Source: Porphyromonadaceae bacterium
GTDB lineage: Bacteria > Bacteroidota > Bacteroidia > Bacteroidales > Porphyromonadaceae
Direction: 5' to 3'
Length of the DNA: 32,208 nt
Assembly (NCBI GenBank): GCA_030528555.1
Contig: JAUMYQ010000018.1
Coordinates: 1-32,208, forward strand
Of this stretch, positions 13,611 through 21,132 are shown in pieces. Positions within the stretch are counted from its first letter, which is position 1, and the number at the start of each line of letters is the position of its first letter. The notes beneath the pieces were generated by a model that was not told the origin of the DNA, made no database searches, and worked only from the letters and a program-made list of their open reading frames with translations. Both the position numbers and the translations under genes were made by a program.

Positions 13611-14741
13611 CTAAGATCGTCCACCCGTTAGCACAGCCATAAGCCTTGGGCTGAGTTTATTGATGAATTTGTAGCCTATGATACAGACAGCAATAGTTAG
13701 CACGACCCCAGCAAAGTAGGCAAAGAGCTGCCAGTAACCCGATGTACTACCGAGGGTAGAAAGTATACGATTGATCATCTTGTTGATAACGAGCGTATGG
13801 GTCACATATACGAAGAACGAAGCTGGAAGGCAGTAGCGACAGAGCTTTATCCATAGATGAGGGAGGCGATAGGACCGTTCGGCTTGACTAAGCCGATACA
13901 CCCAAGTAGTAGCATTCAGCACTAAGGCTATACCTAGTGGAATGTACAGGCGTATGAGATACTCTACCTGAGGATGCTGATTGTTGAAGAGGGCCAAGAG
14001 CAAGAGCACTGTGAGTGTTAGGGTGATGGCCCAGCGATAACGATGGCAGAGCTCCAAAATATCGACTTTGTTTCTACCGCAATAGATGCCAGCCCCTACG
14101 TAGAGTATAGCTGTACTTCCAAAGCCTGGGATAGGTAGCTCGAGCCCCAGAAGGTAACCGAGGTAGAGGAGCAAAATACCCCATCCTCGGGTGTACTTAA
14201 ATAGGTAATAGAAGAAGGGCAAGATGAGGTTCATCCCGATGAGGTCACGGACATACCAAAGGGGAAAGTTGACTGGCTCGATAAGGTGCCTCCACAGAGG
14301 CGTGGCTAGCATTGCTAACTCTTCATCATAGACCTCTAAGCCAACTCGACCAGAGAGCTTGACCTTGAGGAAGTAAATCCCAAGGCAAATTAAATTCCAA
14401 AGGATGTAGGGAATGAGGAGGGTGTGAGTTTTCTTTTTAAGGTTATGGAGGTAGAAGCTAGGTGTGTAGTCCTCTTTGTACAAAAGCCAGTAGCCTGAGA
14501 TGAAGAAAAAGAAAGGAACGGCTACTCTGCCGAAGGAGTGTGATATTAACTCACTGATAAACAGATAGATATACCCCCCCCCATTTGTTGCGCTATGGAT
14601 TAGTTCTGAGAGGCTTAGTGGCAAGGGTACGGGATGGATAACGTTGTTTAGGGTGTGGATGAAGACTACGAGTACCATCATCGGCCACTTGGCTAGGTCG
14701 AAGACGGTAGATTGCTCCTTGAGATAATAGTTTGTATACAT
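13611..14741 (-). CDS. Acyltransferase family 3 membrane protein, with G9 tract
   Basis: The 376-residue multi-spanning inner-membrane protein belongs by pattern to the acyltransferase 3 family (OafA/WecH-like), which O-acylates surface sugars or lipids. Seen are the early histidine in VLVVFIHT, FFFFISGYWLLY, and about ten hydrophobic segments. An upstream ATG at 14768 overlaps mnmG by 13 bases. I prefer the ATG at 14741 because its N-terminus (MYTNYYLKEQ) aligns with the start of the paralogue at 26704 (MDTKLLLQSR). Nine consecutive G on the coding strand (14574-14582) encode the Gly triplet of ATNGGGYIY, a segment that has no glycine run in the paralogue. As read, the frame is open. The gene follows mnmG by 14 bases and is probably cotranscribed. 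The natural substrate is unknown. Confidence 0.88.
   Translation of the reverse strand: MYTNYYLKEQSTVFDLAKWPMMVLVVFIHTLNNVIHPVPLPLSLSELIHSATNGGGYIYLFISELISHSFGRVAVPFFFFISGYWLLYKEDYTPSFYLHNLKKKTHTLLIPYILWNLICLGIYFLKVKLSGRVGLEVYDEELAMLATPLWRHLIEPVNFPLWYVRDLIGMNLILPFFYYLFKYTRGWGILLLYLGYLLGLELPIPGFGSTAILYVGAGIYCGRNKVDILELCHRYRWAITLTLTVLLLLALFNNQHPQVEYLIRLYIPLGIALVLNATTWVYRLSQAERSYRLPHLWIKLCRYCLPASFFVYVTHTLVINKMINRILSTLGSTSGYWQLFAYFAGVVLTIAVCIIGYKFINKLSPRLMAVLTGGRS
14574..14582 (-). repeat. G9 homopolymer inside acyltransferase coding sequence
   Basis: Nine consecutive C on the plus strand are nine G in the mRNA, about 55 codons after the start. A gain or loss of one base would truncate the protein early. 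Tracts of this kind in surface-modification genes are known phase-variation sites in other bacteria; here variation is inferred. Confidence 0.85.
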
Positions 14742-14755
14742 TGATTTTTTAGGGA

Positions 14756-16636
14756 TTATCGGCCACAAAGGACGAGTAGCACGCTCACATCATGGGGAGA
14801 GATGCCAGGGATACGCGAGGCTTGACCGATAGTTTTGGGGCGGATGGCCTCGAGCTTTTGGCGTGCCTCGGTAGAGAGGGACTGCACATTGGCAAACGAA
14901 AGGTGCTCGGGGATGTGGACATATTCTAGTCGCTCTAGCTTCTCGGCTTGCTCGCGCTCGCGCTCTATGTAGCCACTATACTTGATAAGTATCTCGGCTG
15001 CTTCGATGATCTCGGCTCTTCTGCTCTCGGGTATGCGCTCCGTTTGTCTTTGCAGTGCACTGATAATGGGGATTAGTCGCTCAAAGCTTAGCTGAGGCCT
15101 TAGGATGAGGTCGTAGAGCTTTACGCCTTGTCTTAGAGGGGTGAGCCCCTCTGCTTCGAGGAATGGGTTGATGGAGGTAGGTCTTACCGAGTAGCTCTGT
15201 GTGAAGGCTATGAGTTCATCGCGGAGCCTTCGTTTCTCCTCTAGATACTCGATGCGCTCCTTGGTTGCTAGTCCCAGATCGGCCGATCGGGGAGTGAGAC
15301 GCATATCGGCATCATCCTGGCGTAGCAGGATGCGATACTCGGCACGTGAGGTAAACATGCGGTAGGGCTCGTCTACTCCCTTAGTCACAAGGTCGTCTAT
15401 TAGCACACCTATGTATGCCTCGCTACGGCTGAGTGTAAAAGGGGCAAGCCCATGCACGCTCTGGTGGGCATTGATGCCAGCGATGAGTCCCTGGCCAGCG
15501 GCTTCTTCATAGCCTGTGGTACCGTTGACCTGGCCAGCTAGAAATAGGCCAGGAACAAGTTTGCTCTCGAGTGTATGATGCAGTTGGGTGGGGTCGAAGA
15601 AATCATATTCGATAGCATATCCTGGCCGATAAATCTTGACATTACGGAGCTCGGGGATTTGCCTCAAGGCCTCAAGCTGCACGTCCATCGGGAGGGAAGA
15701 GGAGAAGCCGTTGATGTAGTATTCGTTGGTCTCCTCTCCCTCTGGCTCGAGGAAGAGTTGATGCTTGTCCTTGTCGGCGAAGGTTACGATCTTCGTCTCG
15801 ATACTTGGGCAGTAGCGTGGACCAATGCTCTGAATTTGCCCATTGTAGAGGGGTGACTTATCTAGTGCTGCTCTTAGTACAGCGTGGCAAGCCTCGTTGG
15901 TATATAGGCTGTAGCAGGGGCGTTGCTTGAGGGGGCTGCGCTGCTGGGTGGGCATATACGAGAAGCGATGATGCCCCTCCTCGCCGTACTGCACACCCAT
16001 TTCGCTGGGGTCGAAGCTACGCCCATCGATGCGTGCTGGCGTGCCTGTCTTCATCCGATCCACCCGAATGCCGAGGCTGCGCAACTGCTCGGTGATGCCG
16101 TGCGAAGCAGGCTCCGAGATGCGTCCCCCCTCGAGCTTATGCTCCCCGAAGTGCATCAGCCCACCGAGGAAAGTCCCAGCCGTAAGTATCACGGCAGGGG
16201 CGAGGAAGCGCGCCTGAAGTGACGTCACTACACCTACTACCCTACCCTCTTCGATGATGAGGCTACGTACACCATCCTGCCAAATGTCGAGGTTTGGCTC
16301 GGCATCCAACTCTTGTCGCCATGCTTCCATGAAGCGCATACGGTCGCTCTGCGCCCGAGGGCTCCACATAGCTGGCCCCTTACTGCGGTTGAGCATGCGA
16401 AACTGTATGGAGGTCTTATCTGCAATGAGCCCCATTCGTCCACCGAGCGCGTCAATTTCACGGACTATTTGCCCCTTGGCAATGCCCCCAATGGCTGGGT
16501 TGCAGCTCATCTGCCCAATTTTGTTCATGTCAAGCGTGATGAGCAGCACCTTTGAGCCAAGGCGTGCAGCAGCAGCAGCGGCCTCGTTGCCAGCATGCCC
16601 CGCACCAATCACTATTATATCGTAGTTGCTAGTCAT
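14756..16636 (-). CDS. mnmG: tRNA uridine-5-carboxymethylaminomethyl modification enzyme MnmG (GidA)
   Basis: The 626-residue FAD enzyme works with MnmE to modify the wobble uridine (U34) of certain tRNAs in the cytoplasm. The N-terminus has the dinucleotide-binding pattern IVIGAGHAGNEAA (about residues 8-20). The family signatures CNPAIGGIAKG (about residues 45-55) and GQVNGTTGYEEAAGQG (residues about 365-380) are present, and the C-terminal helical domain ends ISPHDVSVLLVL. Length is normal for the family. The start ATG is unambiguous. A TAATTTTG promoter element lies about 60 bases upstream. The downstream acyltransferase begins within 14 bases of the stop, forming a likely two-gene unit. 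Confidence 0.97.
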   Translation of the reverse strand: MTSNYDIIVIGAGHAGNEAAAAAARLGSKVLLITLDMNKIGQMSCNPAIGGIAKGQIVREIDALGGRMGLIADKTSIQFRMLNRSKGPAMWSPRAQSDRMRFMEAWRQELDAEPNLDIWQDGVRSLIIEEGRVVGVVTSLQARFLAPAVILTAGTFLGGLMHFGEHKLEGGRISEPASHGITEQLRSLGIRVDRMKTGTPARIDGRSFDPSEMGVQYGEEGHHRFSYMPTQQRSPLKQRPCYSLYTNEACHAVLRAALDKSPLYNGQIQSIGPRYCPSIETKIVTFADKDKHQLFLEPEGEETNEYYINGFSSSLPMDVQLEALRQIPELRNVKIYRPGYAIEYDFFDPTQLHHTLESKLVPGLFLAGQVNGTTGYEEAAGQGLIAGINAHQSVHGLAPFTLSRSEAYIGVLIDDLVTKGVDEPYRMFTSRAEYRILLRQDDADMRLTPRSADLGLATKERIEYLEEKRRLRDELIAFTQSYSVRPTSINPFLEAEGLTPLRQGVKLYDLILRPQLSFERLIPIISALQRQTERIPESRRAEIIEAAEILIKYSGYIEREREQAEKLERLEYVHIPEHLSFANVQSLSTEARQKLEAIRPKTIGQASRIPGISPHDVSVLLVLCGR

Positions 16637-16696
16637 TCCTTTTTACTTCCTTGTCGGTGGGGGAAGTCGCCCTTTCTAGTCATTTATTCGCGTCCA

Positions 16697-16704
16697 CAAA
16701 ATTA
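16697..16704 (-). promoter_or_regulatory. Promoter -7 element for mnmG
   Basis: The minus strand reads TAATTTTG, matching TAnnTTTG, about 60 bases upstream of the mnmG ATG. No clear -33 element was seen. Confidence 0.6.
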
Positions 16705-16766
16705 CACCTTTAGCCCTTTATCTACTAATGTATCCTATCAGTATGCGCCTAGCACAAGCCCCTGCG

Positions 16767-16798
16767 TTTTATTATTCGGAATAATAGACCTACATTTA
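16767..16798 (+). promoter_or_regulatory. higBA promoter with palindromic operator candidate
   Basis: TATTATTC (16770-16777) and GAATAATA (16779-16786) are perfect inverted arms around one G. They lie between a possible -33 (TTTT, 16767-16770) and a near-consensus -7 (TACATTTA, 16791-16798), spaced 20 bases apart. Autorepression by the HTH antitoxin HigA, alone or with HigB, is the usual arrangement in this family. This placement would let a bound repressor block the polymerase. Confidence 0.6.
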
Positions 16799-16820
16799 TA
16801 GCGAATTACAATATCTCGGT

Positions 16821-17120
16821 ATGCGCATCGTTTCACACAGAAAACTGGTAGAATACTATCAATCCCCAGGACGAGAAGACAGCCGTACCGCCCTAGAGCG
16901 GTGGTATCAGATCGCTCACAGAGCACAATGGCAAAGCCTCTCGGACATAAGAGTGGACTTCCCCTCGGCAGACTATGTGGGCAATCAGCATTACGTCTTC
17001 AATATTCGGGGCAATTGTCACCGCCTTGTCGTCGTGGTTAAATTCACTATCTCTACCATCTTTGTGCGCTTCATAGGTACGCACGCCGAGTATGACAAGA
17101 TAGATTGTAGCACCATCTAA
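16821..17120 (+). CDS. higB: HigB family toxin (mRNA interferase)
   Basis: The 99-residue protein matches the HigB_toxin family of ribosome-dependent mRNA-cleaving toxins. Recognisable stretches are ERWYQIAHRAQWQSLSDIR (about residues 26-44), VFNIRGNCHRLVVVV (about 58-72) and the conserved end VRFIGTHAEYDKID. The toxin-first order followed by an HTH antitoxin 11 bases downstream is the hallmark of higBA. The length is typical and no disruption is visible, so it should be functional. The start ATG lies just downstream of a palindrome-containing promoter. Confidence 0.92.
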   Translation: MRIVSHRKLVEYYQSPGREDSRTALERWYQIAHRAQWQSLSDIRVDFPSADYVGNQHYVFNIRGNCHRLVVVVKFTISTIFVRFIGTHAEYDKIDCSTI

Positions 17121-17131
17121 CTCATCAAGCA

Positions 17132-17497
17132 ATGAAAACGAACCCAACAAAAGCCCAATACGAATATGCGCTCAAGCGCATCGAAGAGCTGCTCCCCATC
17201 ACACCCGAAACACTGGCGGCTAACGACCCTCTAATGCTCGAGCTATCGCTGCTCTCTGCCGTAGTGGAGGAGTACGAACTAGAGCATTACCCCATAGAAG
17301 CCCCTAGTGTGGCAGCCGTCATTCTCTCCGCCCTATCCGAAAGAGGGATGACCCAACGCCAACTTGCCGAGGCTATAGGTGTCAGCCCCTCGCGCATCAG
17401 CGACTATGTAGCAGGCAGAGGCGAGCCATCGCTGAGGCAAGCTCGGCTCATCTGTCGCTGCCTAGACATTAGCCCTGCGGCTATGCTGAGGCTGTAG
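17132..17497 (+). CDS. higA: HigA family antitoxin, HTH Xre type
   Basis: The 121-residue protein has an N-terminal helical region (residues 1-60) and a C-terminal Xre helix-turn-helix (about residues 73-115; MTQRQLAEAIGVSPSRISDY followed by PSLRQARLICRCLDI). It should bind and neutralise HigB and repress the operon. The gene starts 11 bases after higB, in one transcript. The N-terminal extension ahead of the HTH is characteristic of HigA partners of this toxin family. Confidence 0.9.
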   Translation: MKTNPTKAQYEYALKRIEELLPITPETLAANDPLMLELSLLSAVVEEYELEHYPIEAPSVAAVILSALSERGMTQRQLAEAIGVSPSRISDYVAGRGEPSLRQARLICRCLDISPAAMLRL

Positions 17498-17507
17498 GAC
17501 AGAACCC

Positions 17508-17515
17508 TATATTTG
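17508..17515 (+). promoter_or_regulatory. Promoter -7 element upstream of the small gene pair
   Basis: TATATTTG matches TAnnTTTG and lies 10 bases after the higA stop, about 75 bases before the small lipoprotein gene. The hairpin at 17525-17542 would then fall at the start of the transcript. If that hairpin terminates, this promoter would be attenuated. Confidence 0.5.
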
Positions 17516-17524
17516 TAGCAGTGC

Positions 17525-17550
17525 GAGGGTGGAGATACCCTCCCATTTTT
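17525..17550 (+). terminator. Weak hairpin with T-run after higA
   Basis: GAGGGT (17525-17530) pairs with ACCCTC (17537-17542) across six bases, followed by CCATTTTT. It may end the higBA transcript or act as an attenuator for the small genes downstream. The stem is short, so confidence is moderate. Confidence 0.5.
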
Positions 17551-17589
17551 CAATAAATACAGTTTAACAAATTTAATTGACACATTAGT

Positions 17590-17724
17590 ATGAAAGCTTC
17601 CATCAATGTCTTGATTATTGCAAGTATTCTTCTTGCTCCTCTTCAGTCTTGTTCTAAAGCAGTCTCCTCTGAAGTATCAGGATTTGTGGGAGTCTACACT
17701 TTATCCAGAGTAGCATGTCCATAA
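17590..17724 (+). CDS. Very small lipoprotein (44 aa)
   Basis: The open frame encodes a basic start (MKAS), a hydrophobic helix and the lipobox LQSC (cysteine at residue 21). Only about 23 further residues follow. It would be exported and lipid-anchored. The family is not recognised. The stop codon overlaps the next gene by 10 bases (that ATG is at 17715), suggesting translational coupling. It follows the HigBA pair on the same strand and precedes a perfect bidirectional terminator. It could be a peptide of an unknown envelope or toxin-like module, or a decayed remnant. Confidence 0.55.
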   Translation: MKASINVLIIASILLAPLQSCSKAVSSEVSGFVGVYTLSRVACP

Positions 17725-17894
17725 AAGAGCATACAACTCGAGTGACTATTTGTACTATCTTAGCGATTCTACTCTTAGCAGCAAAAGCTATAAACTATGA
17801 AGTATACTCTTGGTCACTTATCTCAGGAGGTATTGCAGCTCTAATCGGAGTAGCAACCTTGCCATTCATATTACCCAATAAAAAGAAGCCCTAA
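17715..17894 (+). CDS. Small two-helix membrane protein (59 aa)
   Basis: The frame runs from ATG 17715 to TAA 17892-17894, directly at the left arm of the terminator. The product has a short polar N-terminus, a hydrophobic segment at about residues 9-24, a short loop (NYEVYSW), a second hydrophobic segment at about 34-54 and a basic tail (NKKKP). This predicts a hairpin in the inner membrane. The family is not recognised. The 10-base overlap with the preceding lipoprotein gene suggests one operon. Confidence 0.55.
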   Translation: MSIKEHTTRVTICTILAILLLAAKAINYEVYSWSLISGGIAALIGVATLPFILPNKKKP

Positions 17895-17934
17895 AACAAC
17901 CCCCAGGATGCATGTGCATCCTGGGGGTTGTTTT
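17893..17934. terminator. Perfect bidirectional terminator
   Basis: Arms 17893-17912 and 17915-17934 are perfect 20-bp inverted copies. The stem carries five G-C pairs (CCCCC/GGGGG), flanked by AAAA on one side and TTTT on the other. It therefore works in both directions: for the small plus-strand genes and for dtd at the end of the minus-strand operon. Confidence 0.95.
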
Positions 17935-17935
17935 C

Positions 17936-18391
17936 TTAAAACACTCGGTCGTGGCTATCGATGATGATCGTGACAGGGCCATCGTTTGTGAGGCTCACCT
18001 GCATATCCGCCCCAAAGATGCCTCGCTCTATCGATTTGCCGAGGGCGATCTCTAGCTCCTTGCCCAATGCTTCATATAGCGGTATGGCTACCTCGGGACG
18101 GCTTGCCCTGATGTAGCTCGGTCGATTGCCTTTCTTAGTCGAAGCCATTAGGGTAAATTGGCTCACAAGCAGGATGTCGCCTCCTGTCTCCAGGATACTT
18201 CGGTTCATCACGCCCCTCTCATCGGGGAAGATGCGTAGGGTGGCTATCTTTTTGCTGAGGTAGACCACATCCTCTATCCCATCTCTATCTTCAATCCCTA
18301 CGAGGATGAGCATCCCCTCCCCTATTTGTCTGTGAAGCTTTCCTTCGATACTTACGCTCGCTTCCCTGCAGCGCTGAATGACTATTCTCAT
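17936..18391 (-). CDS. dtd: D-aminoacyl-tRNA deacylase
   Basis: The 151-residue cytoplasmic enzyme removes D-amino acids mischarged onto tRNA. It shows the family signatures SQFTL (about residues 77-81) and TNDGPVT (about 134-140), which form the cross-dimer active site, plus the usual start MRIVIQRC. Length is standard. It is the last gene of the operon, 24 bases after uvrC, and is followed at once by the bidirectional terminator. Confidence 0.97.
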   Translation of the reverse strand: MRIVIQRCREASVSIEGKLHRQIGEGMLILVGIEDRDGIEDVVYLSKKIATLRIFPDERGVMNRSILETGGDILLVSQFTLMASTKKGNRPSYIRASRPEVAIPLYEALGKELEIALGKSIERGIFGADMQVSLTNDGPVTIIIDSHDRVF

Positions 18392-18415
18392 GTTTTCGCT
18401 TGATTGGCGTTTTGT

Positions 18416-20230
18416 TTATGATTGTTCCACGTGAAACGCTTCATGGATGAGCCGCGCTTTTTTTTCTCCCACTACGGCCGAGAGTTCCTCGAGGCTCGCT
18501 TGATGAAGGCGGCGCACACTCTTAAACTTAGTGAGGAGTTGGTCTTTGGTCTTAGGACCAATCCCTTTGATGTAGTCGAGCTTGGAGATGAGCTGTCCCT
18601 TGCTACGGACATCACGATGGAAGGTAATAGCGAAGCGATGAACCTCCGACTGGATATGCTCCAGGAGGAGAAAGGTCGCACTTTGATGTTTGATGGGGAT
18701 TGTATTGAGGGGCGAACCGTAGAGCAACTCGCGCGTTTGGTGCCTATTGTCTTTAGCTAGTCCCGCTACAGGTATGGAAAGCCCTAGCTCCTCGAGCGCG
18801 CCAAGGAGAGCTCCGATTTGTCCCTTGCCACCGTCGACCAGAATTAGGTCGGGTAGTGGCTGTTTTGTCTCGATGATACGGACGTAGCGTCTCAGGGCTA
18901 TCTCTCTCATAGAGGCATAGTCGTCTGCTCCCTCGACCGAGCGGATGTGATACTTGCGGTAGTCTTTCTTGCTTGGGCGTGCCTGTCGAAAGACTACGCA
19001 GGCAGCTACGGAGCTTGAGCCTTGAATGTTGGAGTTGTCGAAGCATTCGATATGCTTGGGCAGCCCCTCTAGTCCCAGTGCATCGCGCAGCTCACCGAGG
19101 GTCTGCATCATACGTTGGTCGGGATTTAGTCGCTCAGCTTGCTTGTACTTGTCTACCTTATATTGGCGGACGTTGCGCTCTGAGAGCTCGAGAAGGCGTT
19201 TTTTGTCGCCTCTCTGTGGCACGGTTTGCACAACGCCTCGTGGTGCAAGCTCCCAGTCTAGATGGAAGGGAACAATGAGCTCGCGTGCAGGGCTGTCGAA
19301 GCGACGACGAAGCTCGACAATAATTGAGGACAGAAGCTCCTGGTCGCTTTCGTTGAGCTGTGCCGCGAACTCGACTGTCTGAGCTCGCACTACCATTCCT
19401 TGAGAGATATGTAGGTAATTGACATAGATATGCTTGTCGTCTCTGTCCATGCTGAATACGTCCACCCGATCAATGTGGTGGGGTGCTACTGTATGTTTGA
19501 CCTGGTATTTCTCCAGCTGCTCTAGACGCTCCTTGTAGACTTGCGCTTCCTCAAAGCGTAGCTCGGAGGCCAGCTGCATCATCTCTTCTCGATAGAGATC
19601 TATGACGGTGCTGAGCTCGCCACGCAATAGGCTGGCAATCTCGCGAATATTCGCATCGTAATCTTCCTGTGCTTGGCCTCCAACGCACGGAGCTTTGCAG
19701 CGTTTGATATGATACTGTAGGCATTCCTTGTATCGACTATCGGCTATCTTATGGGGTCTAAGGTCAAGGGTGCAGGTGCGCAGCGGGTAAATATCTTGAA
19801 CCATAGCCAGTGTGGCGCGCGCCATCTGGACGCTCGGATAGGGGCCGAAGCGTAGAGAGCCATCGCGTGCTGCTCGCCGCTCAACGAGAACCCGAGGGAA
19901 AGGTTCATTTTTGATGATGATCTCGGGGTAAGTCTTGCCATCCTTGAGGAGAACATTGTAGCGCGGCTGGTGTTCCTTGATGAGCGCGTTCTCTAGGAGT
20001 AATGCGTCAAACTCGGTGTCTACAACGACATATTCCAATCGCTTAATCTGGCGAACGAGTAGCTTCGTCTTGGTGTGCGTGTGCTCCTTGTGGAAGTAGC
20101 TACTTACTCGTCGGCGAAGGTTTTTAGCCTTGCCGACATAGATGATCACGCCCTCGGCATTGAAGTATTTGTAGCACCCAGGGCTCTCGGGGAGGGTCGG
20201 TAGTATTTGCCGTATTTCTTCTAGGGTCAT
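18416..20230 (-). CDS. uvrC: UvrABC nucleotide excision repair subunit C
   Basis: The 604-residue protein makes the two incisions in nucleotide excision repair. It has an N-terminal GIY-YIG nuclease (about residues 15-95, GCYKYFN and IIYVGKAKNLRRRV) and a UVR motif (about 205-240, ELRFEEAQVYKERLEQLEKY). A C-terminal RNase H-like endonuclease follows (ECFDNSNIQGSSSVAACVVF, ILVDGGKGQ), then a helix-hairpin-helix end (IKGIGPKTKDQLLTKF). The start ATG overlaps the ribF stop as ATGA. An A8 run and a parS-like site lie in its last codons. Confidence 0.97.
   Translation of the reverse strand: MTLEEIRQILPTLPESPGCYKYFNAEGVIIYVGKAKNLRRRVSSYFHKEHTHTKTKLLVRQIKRLEYVVVDTEFDALLLENALIKEHQPRYNVLLKDGKTYPEIIIKNEPFPRVLVERRAARDGSLRFGPYPSVQMARATLAMVQDIYPLRTCTLDLRPHKIADSRYKECLQYHIKRCKAPCVGGQAQEDYDANIREIASLLRGELSTVIDLYREEMMQLASELRFEEAQVYKERLEQLEKYQVKHTVAPHHIDRVDVFSMDRDDKHIYVNYLHISQGMVVRAQTVEFAAQLNESDQELLSSIIVELRRRFDSPARELIVPFHLDWELAPRGVVQTVPQRGDKKRLLELSERNVRQYKVDKYKQAERLNPDQRMMQTLGELRDALGLEGLPKHIECFDNSNIQGSSSVAACVVFRQARPSKKDYRKYHIRSVEGADDYASMREIALRRYVRIIETKQPLPDLILVDGGKGQIGALLGALEELGLSIPVAGLAKDNRHQTRELLYGSPLNTIPIKHQSATFLLLEHIQSEVHRFAITFHRDVRSKGQLISKLDYIKGIGPKTKDQLLTKFKSVRRLHQASLEELSAVVGEKKARLIHEAFHVEQS
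18423..18438. promoter_or_regulatory. parS-like ParB-binding site in the uvrC 3' end
   Basis: The plus strand reads TGTTCCACGTGAAACG. This matches the chromosomal ParB-binding consensus TGTTnCACGTGAAACA at every defined base except the last. It lies in the final codons of uvrC. parS sites commonly sit inside genes. The match is one base off and could reflect the coded residues (FHVEQ), so confidence is moderate. Confidence 0.5.
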
Positions 20231-21132
20231 AGCCGACCTTGGTTGCGGAAGTGCTGGCGAATAGCCACTTCATCGTGGGCAATCTGTGCTTTGAGCTCTT
20301 CAATAGAGGCGAATTTGCAGTCCGCCCGTACGAAGGCCTCAAGCCGCAGCGTCAGAGACTTGGTGTAGAGGTCTGCATTTAGGTCGAAGATATTGACTTC
20401 GATGGTTCGATAGCCTCCATTGTCTATCGTGGGGCGCTTACCTATGTAGAGCATACCGTAGTGGAGATTGCCTCCGTTGAGCACGCTGACGGCGTAGACT
20501 CCATCGGCAGGTATGAGCTTTGTGGCCTCTTCTGGGGCAATGTTTGCCGTTGGATAGCCCATGGCTCGGCCGATGCGCATACCGCCCATCACATGGCCTG
20601 TAACCTCGTAGGGATAACCCAGAAGACTATTGGCTGCCTCTACCCTATTCTCAAGGAGGAGCTGGCGAATGCGGCTCGAACTGATGGGCAAGCCATCGGG
20701 GGTTAGGTAGCAGTCCTCTTGCCAAACCTCCACGCCACAGCGAATGCCCATGGCTCGGTACTCCTCAAAGCTATGCTGCGCACCACGCCCAAAGCGATGG
20801 TCGTAGCCCAGCAATAGTCCACGCACGCCATATTCATTCTTAAGGTAATATATAAACTCTTCGGCAGAGAGGTTCGATAGGTCCCGAGAGAAGACGAGAG
20901 TATGCACATTGGCTATCTGCTCCTTTAGTCTTTCTATGCGCTCTCTTTGGCTACTTAGTAGGCTCGGCACTGCATCGGGTCGCAGTACTTGTGCTGGGTG
21001 TGGGTAGAAGGTAAAAACAGCAGCCTCCATACCTCGCTGCTTAGCTAAGGTATTAAGGCGCGATAGCAGGTGCTGATGGCCGAGGTGAACGCCGTCGAAC
21101 GTCCCGAGGGTAGCAATTATTTCTTGAGCCAT
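20227..21132 (-). CDS. ribF: Bifunctional riboflavin kinase / FAD synthetase
   Basis: The 301-residue cytoplasmic enzyme phosphorylates riboflavin to FMN and adenylates FMN to FAD. The N-terminal FAD synthetase has the nucleotidyltransferase motif GTFDGVHLGHQ (residues 10-20) and SSSRIRQLL. The C-terminal riboflavin kinase has GRAMGYPTANI (about 195-205) and EVNIFDLNADLY. It overlaps envC by 16 bases upstream and uvrC by 4 bases (ATGA) downstream. That spacing points to translational coupling in one operon. Confidence 0.97.
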   Translation of the reverse strand: MAQEIIATLGTFDGVHLGHQHLLSRLNTLAKQRGMEAAVFTFYPHPAQVLRPDAVPSLLSSQRERIERLKEQIANVHTLVFSRDLSNLSAEEFIYYLKNEYGVRGLLLGYDHRFGRGAQHSFEEYRAMGIRCGVEVWQEDCYLTPDGLPISSSRIRQLLLENRVEAANSLLGYPYEVTGHVMGGMRIGRAMGYPTANIAPEEATKLIPADGVYAVSVLNGGNLHYGMLYIGKRPTIDNGGYRTIEVNIFDLNADLYTKSLTLRLEAFVRADCKFASIEELKAQIAHDEVAIRQHFRNQGRL

